This document shows positions 23,301 through 35,300 of a stretch of 64,000 nt of DNA, one piece after another. This DNA comes from Chondrosia reniformis (Eukaryota > Porifera > Demospongiae > Chondrillida > Chondrillidae), in assembly GCA_947172415.1 (NCBI GenBank), contig OX359202.1:1614501-1678500 (forward strand), in the 5' to 3' direction. The first letter of the stretch is position 1; each line of letters opens with the position of its first letter. The notes under the pieces are model-generated. The model had not been told where the DNA came from, ran no database searches, and was given only the letters and a program-made list of their open reading frames with translations. Both the position numbers and the translations under genes were made by a program.

Positions 23301-26300
23301 GTGCAGGGCAACACTTGATATGTTTGTCAAGTTTATAGATGTTCTCTAATGTATCCTGTATAGAAGTGTTTTGTCTTGTTGAAATGTAGTATGACTGTTT
23401 ATTGGTGTATAACTAATACAGTAGAATAGACTCTCTTAAAAATGGTCAATATCCATTCAATGGATTGTATGTTACTGTATGTGTAAATCATGGATTGATT
23501 TTCCTATAGATTTAGTATAATTGCACCCTCTCAATAGCAAACCCTCTCTATTCACCAGCAGACAGCTAGAGTTAGTGTTCCCACATATTTATGGACAATA
23601 ATTATTAAATGGTATTACTAATACTATTCAGCCATCATAGATTCTCCAAAATTTTAAAACCTGGAATTGGGAAATGAAACACAATATTTGTCTATATATC
23701 ATTTGTTTCTTTTAAAATAGCAATTGGTAACACTGTTTGGTATATAAGTTAATAGGAACTTTTACTTATACTGCATTGTTAAAGTGAAGTTAAACAATCC
23801 CACTGAATGAGTGATTTTAGATGCAATATTGCCCCTCTAATCATACCTTGATAATTGTGATAGTCTCTCTTCACTTTTAGCTCTATAGTGTGAATATGAA
23901 TCAGTATATAATTTAGATTTGTTTCTGTTTTCCAGTTACAGTAAGACTAGTTAATGGTACTAATGCCTGGGAAGGCAGAGTGGAAGTGTTATACAACAGC
24001 GCATGGGGAACCATTTGTGGTGGCTGGAGATGGGATATTAGTGCAGCCAATGTTACATGTAGAATGCTTGGTTATCCAGCAGCTAGACATGATTTCAGTC
24101 ATACTATTCAACATGATTATGGAAGAGGAAGTGGTCCTATTTGGTTATCAACACCTGTATGTAATGGAAATGAAACATCTCTCTTGGAATGCTCACATGG
24201 AGGATGGGGAAACATTCGATATGATTGTGATCATAGCAATGATGTTGGTGTGATATGTAAATGTAGGTATTACTTGTATGAACTGATATTCAACTTATTC
24301 CCTAATTTCACCCATTCACGGTTACCATGACAACTATAAGACCTTGCATGCACCATTATTGAAGCCTAATTTGTGCTATAAAAATATACATACTTATATA
24401 CTCAGCACTCTTATGGCTATATTGGTGTCTAACCACAAGTTAGCTAAGATGCCTCCTCCCACAGGACATTAACTAGATCTAAGAATATCATATTTTACAG
24501 TACACGCTATAATAAAGGTAACTTTAACCGGGTAAAAGTAAACAGTTAACAGTTACCACTTATTGCTTAACGTTTAAGTTAAAATGTAGTTAATGTTACC
24601 TTTATTATGGCACGTACCACTTAATGAATCCTGTGAATCACCTCTACGTATAACATTAATAGAAACTAATTACTTGTTATAGAAGAAGTCTGAAGGGAGC
24701 ATCTGTTATATATATTCAGTTCTGCTATGCATAATGGAATACATAAATCTATAGAAGTTCTCATATCACAGGTGATATTACAGATCTCATGTATATGTAC
24801 TTTTCTCTACAGTATTGGATGTTGAAGTTACAAATATCACTTCTGCTATCATAAGATGGACATTTTCTCAACATCCCTCTTTCATTGGGTATCAGCTAGT
24901 AGTAAGTCAGGCTGAAGGTCTAAATTCACATTCAAATGGAGCAGTAATTGTTTCAAATATCACATTGAATAGTACCACAGGTGTTAATGTAATGAATGGA
25001 TTAAGTGAGTTTAATTGAGTCATGATTTACAGGTTAATGTATATTTGGTGTTTGCTGCATAATACCTACACAATGCATTAATGTATAATTATCTGTATCC
25101 TGTAGAACCTTTGTCAGAATATGTGGTGGGAATGATTGGAATCCAAAAAGAATCTAATATATATAACACTATTGTTGTGGACAGGTTTGGTTTTGTAGCT
25201 GTGCAGGGAGGAGGTGAGGTTGCATGGAACATTGAGTGTATGCCTTAGCTTTATAATGATTATGTTGTAGGAGAAGCTGTTTTTAAGTTACATTGTAATG
25301 AGTAATGATTAAATGTCAAAATTTATCCCTGCATGGTATCACTTAGTGTATAGGTATGGTTATGATGTGCAAGGCAGCACTTGATATGTTGGTCAAGTCT
25401 ATAGATATTCTCTAGTGTATCCTGTATAGAAGTGTTTTGTCTTGTTGAAATGTAGTATGACTGTTTATTGGTATATAACTAAAACAATGGAATGGACTCT
25501 CTAATTACACCCTCTCAATAGCAAACCCTCCCTATATTCACCAGCAGACAGCTAGAGTTAGTGTTTCCACATATTTCAGTCCTGCCAAGAAACATGCATT
25601 AGGCGTGTATTACACGCATTTCTACTTTGCCTCCACCTTGCACGCACACCAAGCTCAATCTCCAGCAAACTTCCATAGACCAGGATGGGGGTACAAAAAA
25701 TTATTTGAACCACCTGAGACAAACATTAACAGTCTTAAATAACAGTCTGAGTGACAGCAGAATATCTGCTAACCCTAATTTAGTCACTCTGATCTCCTGG
25801 CAATCAAGTAATATTTTGTTCTGCTCCTGACGATCTGGCCTCCATTTTACTTTTTGACGTCATAAATTGGTAAACATGGCTGTCCGTCATCTAGATCAGC
25901 TGGTGGAAGGCTCATGAGCGCCTTTCAATATATGGGTACGGTCGAACCTCCAGCATCCTCATTAATATAACTTGGCATCTCTGCATATTTATGGATAATA
26001 ATTATTAAATGGTATTACTAGTACTATTCAGCCACATCATAGATTCTCCAAATTTTAAAACCTTGAATTGGGAAATGAAACAATATATGTGTCTAGATCT
26101 GTATATCACTTGTTTCTTTCAAAATAGCAATTGGTAACACTGTTTCGTATATCAGTTAATAGGAGCTTTTACTTATACTGCATTGTTAAAGTGAAGTTAA
26201 ACAATCCCACTGAATGAGTGATTTTAGGTGCAATATTGTCCCTCTAATCATACCTTGTTAATTGTGATAGTCTCTCTTCACTTTTAGCTCTATAGTGTGA

Positions 26301-29300
26301 ATATGAATCATTATATAATTTAGATTTGTTTCCATGTTCCAGTTATAGTGCGACTAGTTAATGGTCCTAATGCCTGGGAAGGCAGAGTGGAAGTGTTATA
26401 CAACAGCGCATGGGGAACCATTTGTGGTTACGGGAAATGGGATATTAGTGCAGCCAATGTTACATGTAGAATGCTTGGTTATCCAGCAGCTAGACATGAT
26501 TTCAGCAATACTTATCAACATGATTATGGAAGAGGAAGTGGTCCTATCTGGTTATCGACAGTTATGTGTAATGGAAATGAAACATCTCTCTTGGAATGCT
26601 CACATAATGGATGGGGAAACATTCGATATGATTGTGATCATAGCAATGATGTTGGTGTGATATGTGAAGGTAGGTATTACTTGTATGAACTGATATTCAA
26701 CTTATTCAAAGTTATATGTATTTAATTTCCTCATTACACCCGTTCATGGTTACCATGATAACTAAGACTTTTCATAATACATTATTGAAACAGTCCTTTC
26801 TAATTTGATTAAATATACGTACTTATACTCAACATGGTTATATTGCTGCCTAATAGTTAAAATGCCTCCTCCCAAAGGATATTAACTTGATATAATATTG
26901 TCAGTTTGTCTGAGGAATTATATAAATCACCTCTAGGTATAGCATTAACAGAAACTAATTATGGTACACACAAAAAGTAACGCCTACACTCGATAGGATC
27001 GAGGTGGAGGGACTCCACTAATAGAAAGAAGTGCTCAAGAAATCCTCGACAAAAACTCAACAGTGAGCGCCCTTGATAGAGGCTGTAATCTTACCAAGGA
27101 ATGTAACACCAAAAATGGTTAATGTTAACAAAATTGCCTTCACCTGTGCAGTCGACCTAAATATATCTATAACTCGACGGCTCTAGGTTCGATTGCTTTA
27201 CTTATATAATGCTTCTAAAGCCTTATCGAATAATCTCTCCGCTCATGGTTTCTAGCCTTATATATACTGCAGCTGCAGTCTATTACTCAACTATACACTC
27301 GATTGCTCTCTGTAAGCACTCAATTTTAACAGTTAATAATCCATTGTTTTGGCAATTATAGGTCCATAGCAGAGCACTGGTGGTACTAACCAGCTGTTCT
27401 GTGTTCATTTACCAGCAATTGCTCTTTGCATATCTTTTCATTTCATTTTACTTGGGAAAAAATACTTGTGGTTTTATTTTAGCTTTGATAATTCTGTATT
27501 ATTATTAGTATTATTATTTAAGTGCACCATGTGCAAAATACACACTAGGGTTATATGTCCCATACAGCACTAACCAAAAAGTTTGAAAAGAAAATATAAC
27601 CTTGTTAAATTGATTGCATTTCTCATATAATACATAAAAAGCTATTGCATTGAAATCATTTCTTAAACATCTTCTTCAGGCACCTTCCAACTGTCCTCTC
27701 TTTGATAGCTGCATCTAAAATACTGACCATTATTCATTTATATTTTAATGCAGTTGTTTTAACCCTTTTTGCCCTTAATGCAGCTGGTAGAATGTTAGAG
27801 CTTAGAAATGGTGCCGCTGATCATGAAGGTCGAGTAGAGGTGTTATACCATCAAATTTGGGGCACTGTGTGCGAGGACCTTTGGGACCTACAAGATGCTG
27901 ATGTTGTATGTAAGATGTTGGGATATCCAGGAGCACTCAAGGCTACAACTGGTGCTTACTTTGGGGAAGGAAGAGGTCCTGTTGTAATGTCTGATGTAAG
28001 ATGTGCTGGACATGAAGGTGATATAGATGAGTGTGAGTATAGTATCTGGAAAGGTGACACAACTTGTAAGAATGGATCGGCTGGTGTGATATGCAAAGGT
28101 ACATGCATTGTTAAGAGAGTGAAATGATGATATACAACTAAAGTGCACTTTGCTTAATCCACATGCACTGTTTTTACCTCTATATACCACCTATTTCACC
28201 ATAATGTTCCGGTTGAATCTGCCATAAAATAGGACATGCATGACTTGAACATATTCACATATCATCATTGAATGCATCATTTAGCTTAAGACTTGAATCT
28301 GTTTTTCATGCATAAGACATTATTAAATTTAATTGATGTATTCAATTTTTCCCAAAACATTCTATTATAGTGTAACAATATTAACTACCATAATGTGTTA
28401 TTCTGTTCTATATATATACTAATAAAGTTAAGGTATTATGGTATAGCATGTTTTTTTTAATTCTGTATATAGCCCTGGTGACGTGATGTGTATACAGTAT
28501 GTTATAATTCACCAGCTGAATTGTCCGTTTTATGAAATTAAAGTTCACTGTTGCAAGTTTATTTTTTCAATCTTTTTTAGTGTTTTTTTCTTTTCATACT
28601 GTAACTTGCACTGTTTATATTATATTCAAACCCTATGTACTCTTCTTAATATTCATGTAGATCCAGAACTACCCCAAGATCTAATTGTAGCAGCTAAAGA
28701 CAGATCTATAACACTGTCCTGGACATCCACTGATCATGAGTCAGATATATTTTGTGACCGCTATGAATTCCATTTACAAAGTATGGAATCATCTTATAAT
28801 GTCACTCATGAAGTGCCAAGCAATAAGTCTCCTTTTGTATTCAATAATTTAAGTGAGTGAGCATGTCATTTCAACTAAAGTTAAACTAATACACCATTTC
28901 CCTGCCTGTTATGCCTACTCTATAATAAATTAAAAAGCCGGCCTACATATAGGAAACTAAAACTGAAGAGAGCTTTGGATGAGGATACAGGAGTCTTCTC
29001 TTTCTTCTTTTGCTCCTCTGGACCAGACAGCTGTGTTTGGTAATTCCACACTTCATCAGTGATCCTGGGAATCTTTATCATTATCTTGATCTTTTGTGAA
29101 TCCTTGGCTCATGCATTCCAAATATGTAACATGCTATAGGACTTTAGTTCTATATAGAGTTATATGACTTATTAACAGCTATTCTCTCATGGAACTAGCA
29201 CATGTAGCACATTATAATGTCTTTAATGCATACATCTAAATCATATCGTGTTTCAGTACATATATATAGACAACAACCATATACAGTGGTGATAACAAGT

Positions 29301-32300
29301 AATGCTCGTGTCGTCCGCACATCACGCATGCACACGCGTGTAAGTGTAAATTTGTTTAAAGATTGAATGTGTGATTTTCTACGGAGTCTCGGTTTCTCGT
29401 TCCTTCTGGTTGCTGATCATGCCTCGCCGACTATGCGCTAATGCTCGCAAAAGGATCATTCGTCTGTGGCAGCTAGATAAGACGCCCGTATTCATCATAG
29501 GAGAGCTGGCCCAGGACGGCATCTGTACAACGTCACGGACTGTACATCACCACATCTTCGCGTGGACAAAGGGAGATTGTCTGGAAGACCGGCGCAGATC
29601 GGGCAGGCTGTCATCCATCACCGAGGATATCGCGGCTTACATGGACATGATGCTGGATGACGATGACGAACTTACTGCCTCCGAAATTCACCGCTTAATT
29701 GCAAGGAAGTTTAGTGCATGGATTCCTACATCTACGATTCGACGATTTCTGAGACTGAAACAAGTTGTTGTCAGAGCAAGAACTGGCCCTATGATCCATA
29801 ATTATCACGTACACGCACGTGCGCACGCATGAATATGGTGTATCACTTGTTATCATCACTGTATACAAGTTTAAACTTAAGGTCAACCAACAAGATGACT
29901 GTCTCTTGCTGCTATGATAATATGTAGTGTACGTACGGTACGTGTCAAAAGAAACGCCGCCTCGATCGAGATTTCCGAGTGATTCACACGACGAGAAACA
30001 CAAAAAACTTGATTCAACTCTTGACTAAATCTCGACTGTTACATTTCCCAACGAGTGGTACATAAATACCACAATAAATCGTCACGTAATGGTGATTATA
30101 AATCTTAACGCTTTACGTAGAGGTCGAGTTTGTTATAGAGTAAGAATGCCGAGGCTTTCGAAGTACGTAAGACAACAAATAATTGTTCTTTTAACTGAAA
30201 AAGGTCTCTCAAACATCGAAATTAAGAAGGAGCTAGCAAACGAATTGATCGAAGTGTCAACATCGGCTATATATCGACTGATTAAGAAGTATAAGGAGAC
30301 AAATTCACACGCAGATCAAGAAAGGACTGGAAGACCTGCCTTACTAGATGACGAGGATAAGAAAAAGATTGACAATTGGCTTAGAGAAGATGATGAATTA
30401 CCTGTAGTGGAATTACAAAGGCTTTTATAAAAGAGCAATGGAAAGTCGATTAGCAAGTCCACCATGCTAAGGACCATGAAGAATGAACTTCAATGGGTAT
30501 CCTCGACACCTAGGTACTGTCAGATGATCAGGGAAACTAACAAAGAAAAGAGACTAAAATTTTGTGAAGAAGCCTTATCTAAGAAGGATACATTTGATGA
30601 TGTAGTTTTCACGGATGAGAGCAGCATTCAACTAAACCGATACTATACAAGATGCAGATATAAGAAAGGCACATCATGTCCCCTCAAACCAAAGCCCAAG
30701 TATCCTTTAAAAGTTCATGTTTGGGCAGGAATATCTAAGGAAGGCCCAACCAACATTGTTATTTTTACCGGAAACATGGAAAACAGCAGATATGATGTCT
30801 AGAACTGGAATAAATTGGTGGAAGACACCTGCTGAAAGCCCAGACCTCAAACCTATTGAGAAAGTTTGGGCCCAATTAAAAGGACATTTAAGTAGGAAGG
30901 TATAGCCCACAACATAATCTGAACTTGTTACAGGGATTGAAGCATTTTGGTCAGAGAAGATGACACCATATTTATGTACTAAGTACACATACAGAAGGTT
31001 ATTCCCAAAGTCATTGATACTAAAGGAGGACCAAGTGGAGAGTAACAGCTTATTAAACTCTTTTCTTATTATATATTATTTTTATTTTTTATTATATACG
31101 TATATGTAACTGCATACAACAAGTAGTGAATACAGTGGTAATACATAATAAGAATGTGAAAAATATGAAAGCAAAAGTTAGAAAGTTACTGGTTTTTTTC
31201 ATAATGATTAATTCTCCTGCACCATTCGTTAATGGTGTCCTTGCAAAGTTGCCATGCTGCAGCATGAGTTTCTCCATCAATTAAGGGAAAATTGGAAAAG
31301 CATCTACCTTCAACTGCTTTAAGTAAGGCTTGATCTATCTTCTTCTTTCCAAGAGTCCCACTGCAATTAGATATCCCCCTAAGGTGGACAGGTAGTCGTA
31401 GCTTCACCAATTCTCTAGCAAGCCTTGGTCTTGTTATTTTCGGACGAATACTGTTTATGGCCAGAAGCACTTCCTCAATCAGTAAACAAGACTACATCTT
31501 GTTGGACTTGTGGTGATGAAATGCTGTTGATATCCAATTGGTTTACCAAAGAGTCATTGTCCAATACTGAAAATGAAGCTTGATCACTTTCCATTCTTCC
31601 ATTACCCTCCATAATGACCATTTTTTCTTTGAGGATCTTCAATTCTTCATTAAGTTGCTTCTGTTCCTTATCCACTGCTGTTAAACCTTTTTTTCAAGTT
31701 CTCACTGAAAATCTCTAAGCTACCTTGAAGATCCTCTAACTTGGTCAACCTTTGCCTGTACTCCACCATATCATCAAAGACATAGTCTAAGACCTCCTCC
31801 CTGACCCTTCTCTATCTCCTCCTTACAAATGTAAGGTTGTTCCTCTTCTGGCTTGTTGAGAGGCTGAACTTCCATTCCAATGCTGACATCTAGGGTGGGG
31901 ACTGTATCACCATTAGTTACATTCTTTAGCACCTCCCTAACTATTACTTCAGAAGAATCTGCCTGAATATCATTCTCTTCTCCAACCTGCTTTTCTGGGC
32001 TCCATCCTTGACTAATACTTAAAATTTCTGTATAGTTATAGATGATATATATACTAGTAGTATACGTAGAATTACGGTATACGTACGTACGTATATGTTA
32101 TACATATGTGCCAAAATTAATTCTTATGGCATGCTTTAATATGTATATATGTAGTCTACGTACAGTAACAATGTCTTGCAGCCAGTGTGCGTACGTATAC
32201 GTAATCGATTCTAACTGAAACCGTATAATATTTGTTCGAAACTAACCGGAGCATCCTTCCCCTTTCCTTTCTGTCTTTGTTTAGATCTGGCAATATTTTC

Positions 32301-35300
32301 TTTGTCAGAATTCTTCGCTGATGCCTTTTTCGAACTCCCCACTAATGATTTCTCAGCCCGTACTATTTCTCCCTTTTGTCCTGGACAGGTTCCCTTTAGT
32401 TTCTTCAATTCAACTACTTGACCAATCGTGAAGGGTGGCTTTGTGCTTATGTTCCTTCTATTGACGTCGTATACGATTCCGTCATACTGTCCTCCTATCC
32501 AACGTACCGCAACCCAGTTTTCTAGATCTCGATTTGAATGTCTACTGTGATGAAATTTTATCGCCTATTTATACTCGTTTGCGCCTCTTAATTCCTGTCA
32601 ACGCAGTCAAGTTTTCCCTCCACATAATCTTGACCTAAATACCACTCGTTAGCACTCGTCTCGTCGTGTGCCACGCTCGAATTTCTCGATCGAGGCGGCG
32701 TTTCTTTTGACGCATACCGTATAGGAGTTTGAGTGGTAAATGTCACACCTAACAGTGCAATCAGCCACCTAATTGGAAAGGTTAAATTTGTCGCCTTTTT
32801 TCTTTTTAAAGTTTTAGTATATATACATAGTATATTATATACACCAAACTGTAGGCTATATAGTACGTAGTTGTCATAAAACACCTCCTAAGGGTGTCAC
32901 ACTTAATAGAAGTGGTACACTTAAAACTATGTGATCTAAAAAACAAGGTCGAGTACATTTTTAGATAAGTTAAAGTGTCAGCTATTTTATGGCAGATTTG
33001 CACATGTAGCAAATTGTTAATTAGACAATATTAGCCTAGTCTAATCCAAAATCCAAAGTCATAGGTGATGTATAGAATGTTTGGCAACAGCACCTGTTGG
33101 ATATGGTAACACCACTCTCCTGTTCCCAAGGAGAACATTTTTCCTCTTATAAATTCGCCTTGTTTCACAGTAACACAGTAAAACCTGTGCAGTGTTGAAT
33201 TTTGAAAGCTGTAAAGTCAGTCAGTAAGGGGAAACTCAGTGGTCAATTACTGCATAACTATAGCTACGCAAATCAAACTGATCACATAGCAACTAAAGAC
33301 AAAATGCAATATACTCAACAAGCACTCTTATTTAATCTGGACAAATCATCATTTTTTGGTCATCTAACTGTGTCCTTGGTCATCACTGTCACTATCAGTA
33401 CGATATACTTTGTGGTACAGTTCTATTCCAAGTTCCTCCTAAGATTTGCTTCCTTTGAGACTTGGCATCCTTTTTGTTTAAGCTAAAGTCTATAATGTCG
33501 TCTAAATTACTGCCTGTTGTTCATTGTACAAGGAAGACAAACAATCCAAGTCTATATACATACTTCTTTGTCCTCTTCAATACCTAACATTTCAGAAACC
33601 GGTTCATTGTATGATGTTACAACATTTTGACAGAAGCTGAGTTACAGCCCATATAAAATTGCCATTATTTGGACTTTACCCCTCTATTTAGGGCCATATA
33701 CCATTATTATATATACCTTATGTTCACCACTACCACTTTGGTAAGTTGTGAGGCATTTTCTATTGACTGTTAAACTTTCATTGTTCATGACAGAGGCCCT
33801 TTAATGTAGTACATGAGTTTCATATCACTGCGACAATTTCAGTTGTGTTGCAGTTGTGTTACACACCTTATAGTGTAATATAACTGTTGGTAAACTTTTC
33901 TTGTGTACTTCGTTACTTACACAATTTATTGTTCTCTTTTAAAGCACCATCAACACAGTATAAAATGACTGTAAAAACAACCTATAACACTCGTTTTGAC
34001 AAGAATGAAAGCTTTTACAAAAGCACAGGTATTTAATACATATACCAAACCATATATATGTACATAGTTGTATACTGATATATACACCTATACACCTATA
34101 GGTAATGTATTAAATTGTCTACAGTTATATACAAGTGCATTTCAACAAATAGGTTGATTATTTTAATGTCTGTTAAACTTTATATGTTTATATACATATG
34201 TGGCTTTATCACATGCACTTAGCACTCTCATATATTTACAGTCTAATCTTTACTGCAAAGGTGTATTATTCCTAAACACATTAAATGAAATAAAACGTTA
34301 GAGAACTTTTAATAAGTGTCCTAATTATAGACATCCTTTAAAGGCTCATCATATTATGATTTGCCTAAGCATTGAAGTGGTGCATATCACATGATCACTG
34401 TCTTGTTTCACTATACCTTTCCAGATGTACTAGTCACTGTTACTATATATATATATCTGCTAGCCTTACCTTTTAAAATGTTTTTATTTAACTTAAATAT
34501 GTAGAGCCATCTTTACCAAGTGATGTTACTATTAAGAGTTATCTTACATTTGCATTTGTATCATGGAATTGGAAAGAACATTCTAACAATAGAAATGTCA
34601 CATATTGGTTCATTGTAAAGGAAGGGAATGTTACTAAATGGAATGACACTGTGGAAAGTGATCAATCTTCAGTTGTCATTCCAAATTTAAGTGAGTGAAT
34701 TAATTGCCAGCTTTCTTAATTCTGTCACATTGATTAAAATGTTTATTGGACAAAATAAATCCCCACTGATTGTGTTTAACATGGAACAATGCTTAATTGT
34801 TCTAAAAAAGATATATGTACAACACATAAGAAAGTGGAACCTAAAAGTACATAAAGGCATTTTGATGGATTAGTTTGAATGGCCCATGACATATAGCAGT
34901 AGACAGCACTTATAATTGTTATCTTTTGTGTATCTAATGCAGCTCCATCTACAATGTATAGTTTAACTATACAGACAAGTGCTGATAATACAACAGAGCA
35001 TTTTATATCTAAGAATTTCACCACAGAAAGAATTTTAGAAGGTATTTCATTCTCCTTTTCTGTCATATTGCATAAAAGCAAACTCATGTCTGAAGATTTA
35101 TATTTTTGTAAATGAAAATGAATTTTGGTTGCATTCAACTATGTGCAGTCATTATATTTTTACATGTGATTGTCAAAAGGAAATAAGCCTAATTCCTAAA
35201 ATATATGTTGTATTGATGATCTAGAGCTAGCATGTGAACGTATGCAGGCATATACATATGTTCTAAATGGTTATTAACTTCTCCGAACTAGGGAATAGGC

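Larger units (their letters stand above)
29936..32719 (+). mobile_element. Tc1/mariner-type transposon with two opposing genes, decayed
   Basis: 2784 bp between TA dinucleotides (29934-29935 and 32720-32721). Terminal inverted repeats extend over 60 bp and share gtcaaaagaaacgccgcctc, then gatcgag and cacacgacgag. It holds a transposase remnant on the plus strand and a coiled-coil/BEN-like remnant on the minus strand, converging. It is nested in the 5.1 kb receptor intron that splits an FN3 domain. Confidence 0.88.
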
